This document shows, in pieces, positions 47,802-57,201 of a stretch of 64,000 nt of DNA (position 1 is its first letter; the number at the start of each line of letters is the position of its first letter). The DNA is from Acidobacteriota bacterium (GTDB lineage Bacteria > Acidobacteriota > Holophagae > Acanthopleuribacterales > Acanthopleuribacteraceae), in NCBI GenBank assembly GCA_020439745.1, contig JAGQSC010000044.1:1-64000 (forward strand). Direction: 5' to 3'. The notes under the pieces are model-generated. The model saw only the letters and a program-made list of their open reading frames with translations. It was not told the origin of the DNA and did no database searches. Made by a program: the position numbers and the translations under genes.

Positions 47802-50132
47802 ATGAGTACCGACCGCCGAGATTTTATGAAGGCATTAGCGGCAGGCTGGGCAACCACTTTGGTCTCGGGAACAGCCACAGCAGGTGACCGCCAGAAAGAC
47901 CAAGCAGAGTGGCTTGAAAGTGGATCCATCAACTGGGCCAAGGCGCCATGTCGATTCTGTGGAACGGGTTGTGGTGTGATGGTGGGTGTCAAAGATGGGA
48001 AGGTAGCTGCTGTGGCTGGCGACCCACAGAACCCGGTCAACCAAGGAAAGCTATGCGCGAAAGGTTATCACCTGCCTTTTGTTTTGTACGGTAAGGACCG
48101 CTTGACCGTGCCTCAGATTAGGCGAAATGGCAAGCTGGAAGGCGCTTCTTGGGCGGAAGCCTTGGATTTGATCGCTTCCAAATTCAAGTCTTCATTGGAT
48201 GAATTCGGTGCGGATTCGGTGGCCATTTATGGATCTGGTCAATGGACCATTCAGGACGGTTATGCGGCCAACAAGTTCATGAAGGGTGGGCTTGGCACCA
48301 ATAATGTGGAAGCCAATGCACGCTTGTGTATGGCAAGTGCAGTGGTTGGTTTCCTGAAGTCGTTTGGCAAAGATGAGCCCATGGGCTGCTATGACGATTT
48401 TGAAGAAGGCGATGTTTTTGTCTTCTGGGGCAACAACATGTCCGAGAACCATCCGGTCCTGTTTTCTCGAATTACGGCTCGAAAGGATTCCGCGAGCTGG
48501 GTGCGTCTGGTTGATATCACGACTCGAAAAACAAGAACATCCGAAGAATCAGATTTGGTGCTGATGATGAATCCACAGTCTGATTTGGCTTTAGCCAACG
48601 GTATCTGCCGCGAGATTATCAGGAACGGTTGGGTCAACGAAGATTTTGTCAAGAAACACTGTTTGTTCCGCCAAGACAATGAGGATATCGGATATGGAAT
48701 GCGGGAGGACATAGGTTACACGCCGGCCGAAGAGATGATCGATTTCGACGCATACAGGGCGTTTCTCGAGCCCTACACCCTGGAGTATGTAGAGAAGATC
48801 TCTGGGGTGCCCGCGTCCCAAGTCAAGCAGTTGGCAGCATGGTACGGCGATCGCAGCAAGAAGGTGGTCAGCCTGTGGTGTATGGGCATGAACCAACACA
48901 CGCGCGGTACTTGGATCAACAACTTGGTGTACAACATTCACTTGTTAACGGGAAAAATCAGCGAACCAGGCAATAGTCCTTTTTCATTGACAGGCCAGCC
49001 ATCGGCCTGTGGCACGGTTCGCGAGGTAGGTACATTGACACATGCATTGCCCGGCGGTCGAGTGGTAATGAACCCAGAGCACCGCGCTTTTGCGGAGAAG
49101 ATCTGGAATGTGCCCAGCGGAACCATCAAAGACAAACCTTCAAATCACACCATGTCCATGTTCCGCAAACTGGCGAATGGTCAACTGAAAGCCATGTGGA
49201 TACAAGTCACGAATCCCATGGTCACCATTCCCGATCTCAACCATTTCATGAATGGCATCAAGGAACACAAACCGTTCATAGTGGTTTCCGATGTTTATCC
49301 AACGCCAACCACAGCCATAGCTGACGTGGTCCTGCCCTCAGCCATGTGGGTTGAGCGCGAAGGATGTTTTGGCAATTCCGAAAGGCGCACGCAGCACTGG
49401 GTGAAAATGGTGGATGCGCCGGGTGAAGGCAAACCAGACAGTTGGCAGATTATTGAAGTGGCCAAGCGTATGGGCTGCGGCAACTTGTTCCCCTGGGACG
49501 ACGAGTCGGCTCAGGCCCAGGGTCTTTACGAGGAATACCGGGAATTCACCTTGAATGTGGGCAAGGATGTTGCCACTTGGGATGAGCTGAAACGCACTCG
49601 AGGTATGAGGTGGCCGGTTGTGGACGGCAAAGAAACCCGATGGCGTTACCGAGAGGGTTCGGATCCTTATGTCAAGAAGGGCACCGGATTCTCTTTTTAC
49701 GGCAACAAGAAATTCGAAGATCGCGCCATAATCTGGAAGCGACCTTATGTGGATCCACCGGAGATGCCTGACAAGGACTATCCGCTTTGGCTGACTACGG
49801 GACGTGTCCTAGAGCATTGGCATACTGGTTCCATGACACGTAGGGTACGTGCGTTGCACCAAGCGGTTCCGGAAGCCTTCGTTGAGATGCACCCCGAAGA
49901 TGCACGAGAGCTTGGTGTGAGTGACGGATCCATAGTGAAAGTTGTTTCCCGCCGCGGCGAATGCCTATTGAAACTTGCCATAAACCGGCGTTCGGTGCCA
50001 AAAAGGGGAAACGTTTTTGTTCCCTTTTTCGACGAAGCGAAGCTGATTAACATGGTCACTTTGGATGCTCACTGTCCCTTGTCCAAACAACCCGATTACA
50101 AGAAATGCGCTGTCCGCGTGGAACCAGTGTAG
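47802..50132 (+). CDS. napA: Periplasmic nitrate reductase catalytic subunit NapA
   Basis: The ATG at 47802 has AAGGAG 8 bases upstream; an upstream frame extension overlaps napD. The 776-residue molybdopterin enzyme begins with a Tat signal ([11 protein letters not shown]). The 4Fe-4S ligands are in [10 protein letters not shown] and KLCAKG (C-x2-C-x3-C-x27-C). The Mo ligand is cysteine in [13 protein letters not shown], as in NapA, not selenocysteine or Ser/Asp. The chain is shorter than the usual 830 residues. It reduces nitrate to nitrite in the periplasm. No napC, napG, napH or napF is next to it; NapB-like and the octaheme/Rieske/cytochrome b genes flank it. Other family members could use other oxyanions, though the wording favours nitrate. 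Confidence 0.9.
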   Translation: MSTDRRDFMKALAAGWATTLVSGTATAGDRQKDQAEWLESGSINWAKAPCRFCGTGCGVMVGVKDGKVAAVAGDPQNPVNQGKLCAKGYHLPFVLYGKDRLTVPQIRRNGKLEGASWAEALDLIASKFKSSLDEFGADSVAIYGSGQWTIQDGYAANKFMKGGLGTNNVEANARLCMASAVVGFLKSFGKDEPMGCYDDFEEGDVFVFWGNNMSENHPVLFSRITARKDSASWVRLVDITTRKTRTSEESDLVLMMNPQSDLALANGICREIIRNGWVNEDFVKKHCLFRQDNEDIGYGMREDIGYTPAEEMIDFDAYRAFLEPYTLEYVEKISGVPASQVKQLAAWYGDRSKKVVSLWCMGMNQHTRGTWINNLVYNIHLLTGKISEPGNSPFSLTGQPSACGTVREVGTLTHALPGGRVVMNPEHRAFAEKIWNVPSGTIKDKPSNHTMSMFRKLANGQLKAMWIQVTNPMVTIPDLNHFMNGIKEHKPFIVVSDVYPTPTTAIADVVLPSAMWVEREGCFGNSERRTQHWVKMVDAPGEGKPDSWQIIEVAKRMGCGNLFPWDDESAQAQGLYEEYREFTLNVGKDVATWDELKRTRGMRWPVVDGKETRWRYREGSDPYVKKGTGFSFYGNKKFEDRAIIWKRPYVDPPEMPDKDYPLWLTTGRVLEHWHTGSMTRRVRALHQAVPEAFVEMHPEDARELGVSDGSIVKVVSRRGECLLKLAINRRSVPKRGNVFVPFFDEAKLINMVTLDAHCPLSKQPDYKKCAVRVEPV

Positions 50133-50141
50133 GGGGGCTTC

Positions 50142-50690
50142 ATGGCCAGAATCCTAACGGTATTACCACTATTACTCGTTTTGCTCAGTTGTGGCGACCA
50201 GGCAAAGGAGCCGGTGTCATCGACACCGAGGGTCACCGACAGAGAAACGATCCGTGGTTACCATGGTGCGCCACCCGTTATTCCCCATCAAGTGGCCGCA
50301 TTAGGTCGAGCGAACTGCCTATCTTGTCATGGCCCAGGTCAAGAGAGACCCGATCAATCACGTGCTTTGGCAGCCCTGACGCCCCATCCTGAGTGGCGCA
50401 ATTGTCAACAGTGTCACGTGGAAATTTCTACCGATGATGAGTTTGTGGTCAACGTGTTTGTGCCTTTGCCCGAACCCGAAGTCCTTGCTATGGAGACACC
50501 GTTTTTGCCACCTTACATTCCCCATCGCATTCAAGATCGAGATGGACATTGCGAATCCTGCCACATAGGTCCTCAAGCCAGGCCGGAAATTGTGCCCAAT
50601 CACGGGCCCCGTGATAATTGTCGACAATGCCACCTATCCACGTATGGCGAGACCATGGAGTTTGGCACTAAGGTGGCCTCATTTCCCTAA
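50142..50690 (+). CDS. napB: Tetraheme lipoprotein, NapB with duplicated diheme module
   Basis: GGGGGG lies 5 bases before the ATG. The 182-residue protein begins with a lipoprotein signal ending LLVLLSCGDQ (lipid on Cys17). It has four CxxCH heme sites, at residues 59, 88, 137 and 160, whereas NapB usually has two. The two halves look like repeats of one unit: PPVIPH then CLSCH and CQQCH, and PPYIPH then CESCH and CRQCH. So this is likely a NapB whose diheme module was duplicated. It would supply electrons to NapA and could reach further, perhaps to the octaheme protein. Ends the six-gene run. Confidence 0.82.
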   Translation: MARILTVLPLLLVLLSCGDQAKEPVSSTPRVTDRETIRGYHGAPPVIPHQVAALGRANCLSCHGPGQERPDQSRALAALTPHPEWRNCQQCHVEISTDDEFVVNVFVPLPEPEVLAMETPFLPPYIPHRIQDRDGHCESCHIGPQARPEIVPNHGPRDNCRQCHLSTYGETMEFGTKVASFP

Positions 50691-50725
50691 TGTCTTGAGC
50701 TAGATAGTGGCAGGCATTTCACCGC

Positions 50726-50755
50726 TTGACGTTCATACCTCAGACCATTAGTCTG
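50726..50755 (+). promoter_or_regulatory. Putative promoter and operator for the response regulator
   Basis: TTGACG at 50726-50731 could be a -35 box, with a poor -10 near 50749-50754. Overlapping it is CAGAC-CATTA-GTCTG (50741-50755), a 5-base inverted repeat, extended by ACCT and AGGT outside. This could be a binding site for the regulator itself. Low certainty. Confidence 0.35.
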
Positions 50756-50784
50756 TAAGGTCAACAAATCCTGGTTGTCCTGTT

Positions 50785-51420
50785 ATGAATCAGCCTCTGA
50801 TGAGTACAGTTGGCATTGTTGAAGACAATGCCACCTATCGCGAAGTACTGGTGGATTTTCTCAACCAGCACTTCCAATGCAATGTTGTGGCTGAATCGGT
50901 TGAGTCGTTTATGGCCGCTGTTGGGGACGGACCTTACCCCGACGTTGTCTTGATGGATATTGAATTGCCTGGTGTGAGTGGGATACAGGGTGTCGCACAA
51001 GTACGAGAACGGTCTCCCAAGACAGAAGTGGTGATGCTCACTATTTTTGAGGACTCCGACCACGTTTTTGACGCGCTGTGCGCTGGCGCCTCCGGTTACA
51101 TGTTAAAACACAGCCCCCTTCAATCCATTAAGCGTTCGGTTGAGGACGCCGCCAGCCACGGCTCTCCTATGTCGCCTCGCGTTGCACGCAAGGTTCTGCA
51201 GAAGTTCTTTCCACAGAAAGAAGAGGACAACTCAGGATTGTCAAGACGGGAGCAGGACGTGGTTTCCGGCCTTGTGGAAGGCCTCTCCTACAAGGAGATA
51301 GGCGACCGCCTCTTCATTAGCGTGGACACTGTTCGCCACCATATTCGAAACATCTACCGCAAGCTGGAAGTGAACTCAAAAACCGAGGTCATGCAGAAGT
51401 ACTGGCGGCGTGAGACTTAA
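50785..51420 (+). CDS. LuxR/NarL-family response regulator
   Basis: A 211-residue two-domain regulator. Receiver (about 8-125): acidic pair in GIVEDNA, phosphoacceptor Asp in DVVLMDIELPG, Thr in VVMLTIF, Lys in YMLKHSP. LuxR-type helix-turn-helix at about 148-205 (LSRREQDVVSGLVEGLSYKE, DTVRHHIRNIYRKLEV). ATG at 50785 or 50800; neither has a clear Shine-Dalgarno sequence. The convergent next gene is a HisKA_3 kinase, the partner type for NarL-family regulators, and the two genes end within the same TTAA. The position just after the Nap cluster suggests control of nitrate respiration, which is inference. Confidence 0.9.
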   Translation: MNQPLMSTVGIVEDNATYREVLVDFLNQHFQCNVVAESVESFMAAVGDGPYPDVVLMDIELPGVSGIQGVAQVRERSPKTEVVMLTIFEDSDHVFDALCAGASGYMLKHSPLQSIKRSVEDAASHGSPMSPRVARKVLQKFFPQKEEDNSGLSRREQDVVSGLVEGLSYKEIGDRLFISVDTVRHHIRNIYRKLEVNSKTEVMQKYWRRET

Positions 51421-54400
51421 GTGTCTTCCATCCATACGGGGGGATCGATCTTGCGTGGACGTCGAGGTCGCAATTTGCGCAACATGTTGCCAAACACGAT
51501 GGACCTCTTAGGGTAGGGAACCCGCACCTCAATGGTGACACCATGAGTGGAGGACCAAGTGAATTGTCCGCCCACCGATTCCGCACGCCACTTCATGTTC
51601 TTGAGTCCGTTGCCATTGCCCTGTTCAGTGATGCCTTGGCCATTGTCAGCGATGGTCAATATCAATTGGTGACCCTGTTTTCCCAAATGCACATGTACGC
51701 GATCCGCATCAGCATGCCGTGCAGCGTTTCCCAGAGCTTCCTTGTAGATGAGCAGTAGGTTTTGCCGCAGGTTTGGCGATAGCTGACGGTCCAAGTCCAA
51801 TTTGTCTGTTGCGAAAGAAACAGTCAAATGACCATCTAGGTTTTGTGCCAGTTCCTTCATGCGAATAATGAGATCATTGAGTTGATCGTATCGGCAGTCC
51901 ATGGACCAAACAAGGTCTTTCATACGGACGATCAGGCTCCTGGAAGTCGTTTCTATCTGGCTCAAATACTTGTCGTTATGGCCGTGTCCTTCCCGAACGA
52001 AATTGGCCATGATGGCCACATTAGTCAGAGCCGCGCCAATGTCGTCGTGGAGGTCGCGCGCAATCCTGGTTCGCAGTCGCTCGAATCCTACCAACCGACG
52101 AACCCTCAAGCGATATATCCAAAAAGCCACCGCAAAGACGAGAAGAATGGAGAGCGATTTGGCCCAAGTGGTCTGATACCAGGCTGGAAGAATCTCAATT
52201 TCAATAGACGTTCCAGCTTCATTCCAGATGCCGTCTCGATTGCTGGCTTTGACGCGAAATTGGTATGAGCCTGGAGGTAGGTTCGTGTATGTGGCCCTTC
52301 GGTTGGAAGCATCTGTTTCAATCCACTGCGTGTTGTAACCTTCCAGTTTGTAGGCGTATCTGTTTTTGGTTGGCCGGGTGTAGTCCAGTGCCGAAAACAA
52401 CATGGAAAACATGCTGTGGTCCGGACACAATTGTATCTTCTCAGTATGCGTGATGGCTTGCTTCAACGGTGAGTGCCCATCAAGGCGCTGCAACTTCACG
52501 GGACGATTAGCAATGAGGAGGTCCGTCAATACGACAGGTGGTACGAATTCACTCGAAATCAACTCAATGGGGTTGACCACAGTGATACCGTTGATGCCTC
52601 CAAAATAGAGGTGACCAGAACTCGTTTTGCAAGATGATCCAAAATTGAACTCGTTGCTTTGCAGGCCATCGTGCACGTCGTAGTTTTGAAAACTCATGAG
52701 CTCGGTGTTCATGACCGAAAGTCCCAGATTCGTGCTTATCCACAATCGGTTCGAATCATCTTCCAGCACGCCGTAGATCACATCGTTGGGCAATCCGTCG
52801 TGGGTGGTCCAGGTCATGAATGTGCCCTGTTCGCGATCCATCAGATTGAGCCCATAAGCCGTACCGACCCAGAACCTTCCGTAGTGATCCTCAAACATGG
52901 TCGTGATTACGTCATGACTAATGGAAGGTTCGCCCGAGCGTTGCACGTAGCGCTTGAAGGTACCATCACCCAGGTAGGCATTGAGGCCCCCACCGTTGGT
53001 ACCTACCCAAAGCCGACTGTCATGATCGACGAATAGCGAATAGACCCGGTCGTCACTCAAACTCGCAGGATCGTTTGGATGATTGCGGTAATGCTCAAAA
53101 TCTCCTGACTGGGTCATCTTATTCAATCCGCTGCCGTTGCACCCGACCCAAAGTTCATGGTTTGCCTTAGCAATAGCGATGACCCGATTTCCGCTTAGAC
53201 TGCTCGGGTTCTTGGGATCATGGGTATATCTTGTGATTTGTTCTGTGTGCACGTTGATATGATTCAAACCTTGTTTGTTCGTCCCAATCCAAACACCCTC
53301 TTCATCGGGGCACAGGGCAAATACATCGTCCTGGCTAAGCGCCGAATTGGTGGTGTTGAAGTGTTTGAAAGTTTGGGTACTTGGACTGTACCGGTCCAGA
53401 CCACCACCTTTTGTGCCAATCCATAGATCGCCGTTGTGGTCTTCCACCATGGCGAACACCAATCGGTGACTGAGCGTGTTTATGTTGGACTGATCGTGTT
53501 TCAGATGAACAAAGCCCCTGGACCCGCTGTTGATTCGGCTTACGCCGCCGCCTTCAGTGCCAATCCAAATAGACCCTGACCGATCTTCGTAAAGCGCAAA
53601 CACCGAATCAGCGCTAAGGCTGTCTGGGTCACTCAAGCTGTGAATGTACCGCTCAAAACCCTCACCATGAACCTTGTTGAGTCCGCCTCCATCGGTACCA
53701 ATCCAAATGCGTTGTTCTCGATCGATCAAGATCTGTGTGACTTCGTTGTGACCTAGACTCGAAGGATCGGCTGGATTGTGCAGGTAATGACGCGTACCAT
53801 TGGGTGACAACGTGTAAAGACCGTTGCCAATCGTACCTACCCACAACTTGTTCCCATCACAGGCAAGGGCAAAAACAGGTCCCTCTATTTGCGTTGAATG
53901 GTCAAATCCACGTCCCGTGTAACGATTCAATCCCGATTGAGTGCCCACCCAAATATTTCCCTGTGCGGTAATCGCGAACGACAACACATGGTTGTTGTCT
54001 AAACTGGAACCATCTTCGGGGTCGTGCTGCAAATGATGCAATCCTCCATTTGTAGGGTTGTAGATGCTGATTCCAGCTTTCTGAGTGCCCATCCAAATTC
54101 GGCCCTGTTTGTCTTGCGCCAATGCTCGGATGGAGTCAGATCCTTCCATTTTGTTGACGAATGGGTGAAATGATTCGTTGGCGGTATCAAAGCGACACAC
54201 GCCACCCCCCCAAGTTCCCACCCAGATATCCCCGGACTTGCTTTCCAGCAAACTGGTGATTCTATTGTCGGTCAACGATGTTGCATCGTCAGTTCGATGA
54301 CGATAATGGAGGAACTCGTACCCATCATACCGGTTGAGTCCATCTTCCGTACCAAACCAAAGAAAACCCTTGTGGTCTTGAAGCACGCACAAAACACTGT

Positions 54401-54494
54401 TTTGAGACAAGCCGTCTTCTAAGGTCAAGTGGTCAAATCGCAGTGGCGTTGGGCTTGTCGTCGCATATGCAGCGATGATAAAGAAACGCAACAT
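51417..54494 (-). CDS. Reg_prop/Y_Y_Y sensor histidine kinase (HisKA_3)
   Basis: A 1025-residue membrane sensor. A short signal peptide leads to two seven-bladed-type beta-propellers made of Reg_prop repeats (about 25-640), with recurring GxLWVGTxGGGLNR and DPSSLSxNRV text. A Y_Y_Y Ig-like domain (about 690-765, YAYKLEGYNTQWIETD, TYTNLPPGSYQFRV), one transmembrane helix (about 783-800), a HisKA_3 domain with phosphoacceptor His in ARDLHDDIGAALTN (near 815) and an HATPase domain (NGNGLKNM) follow. No receiver domain is fused, unlike many Bacteroidota hybrids. Likely partner: the convergent NarL-type regulator. The periplasmic propeller implies an extracellular or periplasmic ligand, unknown. 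Confidence 0.92.
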   Translation of the reverse strand: MLRFFIIAAYATTSPTPLRFDHLTLEDGLSQNSVLCVLQDHKGFLWFGTEDGLNRYDGYEFLHYRHRTDDATSLTDNRITSLLESKSGDIWVGTWGGGVCRFDTANESFHPFVNKMEGSDSIRALAQDKQGRIWMGTQKAGISIYNPTNGGLHHLQHDPEDGSSLDNNHVLSFAITAQGNIWVGTQSGLNRYTGRGFDHSTQIEGPVFALACDGNKLWVGTIGNGLYTLSPNGTRHYLHNPADPSSLGHNEVTQILIDREQRIWIGTDGGGLNKVHGEGFERYIHSLSDPDSLSADSVFALYEDRSGSIWIGTEGGGVSRINSGSRGFVHLKHDQSNINTLSHRLVFAMVEDHNGDLWIGTKGGGLDRYSPSTQTFKHFNTTNSALSQDDVFALCPDEEGVWIGTNKQGLNHINVHTEQITRYTHDPKNPSSLSGNRVIAIAKANHELWVGCNGSGLNKMTQSGDFEHYRNHPNDPASLSDDRVYSLFVDHDSRLWVGTNGGGLNAYLGDGTFKRYVQRSGEPSISHDVITTMFEDHYGRFWVGTAYGLNLMDREQGTFMTWTTHDGLPNDVIYGVLEDDSNRLWISTNLGLSVMNTELMSFQNYDVHDGLQSNEFNFGSSCKTSSGHLYFGGINGITVVNPIELISSEFVPPVVLTDLLIANRPVKLQRLDGHSPLKQAITHTEKIQLCPDHSMFSMLFSALDYTRPTKNRYAYKLEGYNTQWIETDASNRRATYTNLPPGSYQFRVKASNRDGIWNEAGTSIEIEILPAWYQTTWAKSLSILLVFAVAFWIYRLRVRRLVGFERLRTRIARDLHDDIGAALTNVAIMANFVREGHGHNDKYLSQIETTSRSLIVRMKDLVWSMDCRYDQLNDLIIRMKELAQNLDGHLTVSFATDKLDLDRQLSPNLRQNLLLIYKEALGNAARHADADRVHVHLGKQGHQLILTIADNGQGITEQGNGNGLKNMKWRAESVGGQFTWSSTHGVTIEVRVPYPKRSIVFGNMLRKLRPRRPRKIDPPVWMEDT

Positions 54495-54589
54495 CGCAAA
54501 CTCCCCGGAGCTGCCCGTTTACTCCCCTTTTGTAAACAAACTGAAAAGTGCCATTGGAGTTTAACATCGACTGAGCGATAGTTGAATAT

Positions 54590-54702
54590 GTAAAAACCGC
54601 ACGTTTATGCGGTTGCCGTGCAGTTTCTCGTTGGATAACCTATGCATTTCCAATATGGCAATTTGTAATGCTTGTGTAAAAAACGACATCTTCATGCGGT
54701 TG
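54590..54702. repeat. Diverged direct repeat in the 359-base gap before the M4 protease
   Basis: The gap 54495-54853 holds no gene. Within it, a 26-base segment at 54590-54615 (GTAAAAACCGCACG, then TTTATGCGGTTG) recurs in altered form at 54676-54702 (GTAAAAAACGACATC, then TTCATGCGGTTG). The first copy is also a perfect hairpin, AACCGCA and TGCGGTT around a 6-base loop (54595-54614). They could be operators for the divergent kinase and protease genes. No obvious promoter box pair was found. Confidence 0.5.
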
Positions 54703-54853
54703 TTGGATGGCCGAATCTTTAGTTAACTTGTTGCAAACCGTTAACCGACAAAGCCACAACAATGCAACTCATGCTTTGAGTGTGGTCCCTATCTCACTCC
54801 ATTGATTGTTCACGTTCCCCGGTCTTCGGTTGCTATTTACGGAGGAAAAAGTC

Positions 54854-57046
54854 ATGAGAGAAAAGTCTTTAGGCAGGGTCATCCTGCATCTGATCGTGTC
54901 CATGTTTGCCTTAACGGGCTTGGCTTGGGCCGGTGAAACAGTTGATCTTCGTGGCATGAAGATTGATGTTGCGGAGTCTGACTCCAACAACCCGTCACGG
55001 TTGGCAGAAAGCCTCGGATTGGGCGAGGGCAACGATCTTCAAATCATACGCGAAGTACGCGAAAAGAATGGGATCACCCATCGGCGCTACCAGCAGACCT
55101 TTCAAGGGATTCCTGTCTGGGGTGAACAGATTGTAGTTGCCACCAACGAATCCGGCGGTATTGTGAGTCTTCATGGCCAAATGGTTCAGGACCTTGAGAA
55201 GGATCTGGGCATGGATGGACAACAGGAAGCTGCATTCACCAAAGAACAAGCACTAGCATTTGCCAAAGACATTCATTTGGGTCGGGCTTCGGATAGCAAG
55301 TGGCGTTTTGAGAATGAGACCAGCCAATTGGTGATTTTCATGTCCTATGGCAAGGCCCGCCTTGCCTATGCGGTGTCCTATTTCGGAGATACAGAATCAG
55401 GAACGCCCACCCGGCCGACCTATTTGATCGATGCACGCACCAAAGAGGTTCTACACTTCTTTGAAGGGCTGACCACGGCAAATGGTACCGGTCCTGGCGG
55501 TAACCAAAAGACGGGCATCTATTATTACGGCACGCAATTCCCAGCGTTTAACGTGACGGCCAACGGCAGCACGTGCAGCATGAATAATAGCCAGGTGAAA
55601 TCAGTCAACCTGAACCATGGGACCAGTGGAAGCACTGCATTTTCTTATGGTTGCTACGAAAACACTTTCAAGCAAATCAACGGGGCATACAGTCCCATCA
55701 ATGACGCCCACTTTTTTGGAAGTGTGATCTTCAATATGTACCAAGACTGGTACAGCACCGCGCCACTCACATTTCAGTTGCAGATGCGCGTGCACTACTC
55801 AAGTAACTACGAAAACGCGTTTTGGAACGGAACCGCCATGACTTTTGGCGATGGCGCTAGCACGTTCTATCCGCTGGTTAGCTTGGATGTGTCTGCGCAC
55901 GAAGTGAGCCATGGCTTCACGGAACAAAACTCAAACCTCAACTACTCAGGTCAATCCGGTGGTATTAACGAAGCGTTTTCTGACATGGCAGGTGAAGCTG
56001 CCCAGTACTTCATGAATGGCAGCAATGACTTTCTGGTCGGCGCCGAGATCTTCAAGGGCAATTCGGCCTTGCGCATCATGTACGATCCGCCTCAAGACGG
56101 GAGCTCCATTGGCTGCGCCAACGACTATTACTCCGGCATGGACGTGCATCACAGCAGCGGTGTGTTTAACAAAGCGTTTTACACCCTGGCAACGACATCA
56201 GGGTGGAATACCCACAAGGCCTTTGACGTCTTTGTGCGTGCCAACCAGGTGTATTGGACTCCGAGCACCAACTTCCAACAAGGTGCTGACGCGGTGATGG
56301 ATGCTGCCAGTGACTTGGGATACAACACCAACGATGTGGCATCTGCCTTTGCAGCCGTCTGTATCACCGTCAGTGGCGGTGGCGGCGGTGGTGGAGGCGG
56401 TGGCGGTATCACCGATCTTGACAACGGTGACTCCTCCACCTTCAGCGCCAGTGCGCAGGCATGGAATCACTTCCGCGTCACCATACCGGCCGGCGCCACG
56501 AACCTGACCGTGACGACAAGTGGATCGAACGGCGATGCCGATCTTTACACTCGATTTGGCCAACAACCAACCACCAGCAGTTACGACTGCCGGTCTATCA
56601 GCAGCAACAGTAACGAGTCATGTTCGCACGCGACTCCTGCTGCGGGTGAGTGGTACCTTGGTGTATACGCCTATTCAGCCTTCTCAAACGTCACGATTTC
56701 CGTAAGCTGGGATGAACCTGGTGGTGGCGGCGGCGGTAGCTGCGGTTCCGGAATGAACGAGTACACAGGAACGCTTTCGGGAACGGGTGATTCCGATATC
56801 CATCCCAACGGAACCTACTTCAGTTGGAGTGGTGGCACGCTTTCCAGTCAGCTGAATGGCCCTTCTGGTACCGACTTTGATCTGTACCTCTACAAGTGGA
56901 GCGGCAGTCGCTGGCGCCAGGTAGCCAAATCCGAATCGGCAACTTCTACGGAGAGCATCAACTACTCCGCCAGCTCGGGTTACTACTACTACAAAATCTC
57001 CTCATATTCGGGCAGTGGTTCCTACACCTTCTGCGCCAATAACTAG
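54854..57046 (+). CDS. Secreted M4 (thermolysin/vibriolysin-type) metalloprotease
   Basis: The ATG at 54854 has GGAGG upstream. The 730-residue preproprotein has a signal peptide (about 1-30), an FTP/PepSY propeptide (about 35-205), the M4 catalytic domain (about 215-505), an 11-glycine linker, a PPC domain (about 520-620) and a second PPC-like domain (about 630-730) after another glycine linker. Zinc ligands are His349 and His353 in HEVSHG and Glu373 in GGINEAFSD, with the proper 24-residue spacing from His349. PPC domains are usually trimmed off after secretion. Extracellular breakdown of proteins as a nutrient source is likely. A strong terminator follows. Confidence 0.95.
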   Translation: MREKSLGRVILHLIVSMFALTGLAWAGETVDLRGMKIDVAESDSNNPSRLAESLGLGEGNDLQIIREVREKNGITHRRYQQTFQGIPVWGEQIVVATNESGGIVSLHGQMVQDLEKDLGMDGQQEAAFTKEQALAFAKDIHLGRASDSKWRFENETSQLVIFMSYGKARLAYAVSYFGDTESGTPTRPTYLIDARTKEVLHFFEGLTTANGTGPGGNQKTGIYYYGTQFPAFNVTANGSTCSMNNSQVKSVNLNHGTSGSTAFSYGCYENTFKQINGAYSPINDAHFFGSVIFNMYQDWYSTAPLTFQLQMRVHYSSNYENAFWNGTAMTFGDGASTFYPLVSLDVSAHEVSHGFTEQNSNLNYSGQSGGINEAFSDMAGEAAQYFMNGSNDFLVGAEIFKGNSALRIMYDPPQDGSSIGCANDYYSGMDVHHSSGVFNKAFYTLATTSGWNTHKAFDVFVRANQVYWTPSTNFQQGADAVMDAASDLGYNTNDVASAFAAVCITVSGGGGGGGGGGGITDLDNGDSSTFSASAQAWNHFRVTIPAGATNLTVTTSGSNGDADLYTRFGQQPTTSSYDCRSISSNSNESCSHATPAAGEWYLGVYAYSAFSNVTISVSWDEPGGGGGGSCGSGMNEYTGTLSGTGDSDIHPNGTYFSWSGGTLSSQLNGPSGTDFDLYLYKWSGSRWRQVAKSESATSTESINYSASSGYYYYKISSYSGSGSYTFCANN

Positions 57047-57066
57047 CGGCAGATTTGCCTCACTCC

Positions 57067-57099
57067 ATAAGGCCGGACTTGTTCCGGCCTTATTTTTTT
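57067..57099 (+). terminator. Rho-independent terminator after the M4 protease
   Basis: ATAAGGCCGGA (57067-57077) and TCCGGCCTTAT (57083-57093) form an 11-base-pair stem with a CTTGT loop, followed by a run of T to 57099. Confidence 0.93.
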
Positions 57100-57201
57100 A
57101 TCAGTCGTATACCGACAATACACCGCTAAAGGCGTTTACACCGTTACCTGAATATGCTTAGCTGGTGTGTTTTGAAACCCCTTATGATTGGAGCAGAAAC
57201 T

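Noticed and set aside
47802-50132. Formate dehydrogenase instead of NapA
   Set aside because: The Mo ligand region [13 protein letters not shown] and the NapD and NapB neighbours fit nitrate reductase; no FDH beta subunit is present.
56198-56566. Minus-strand ORFs opposite the M4 protease linker
   Set aside because: They are shadows of a glycine-rich coding stretch (poly-proline in reverse) with no ribosome-binding site.
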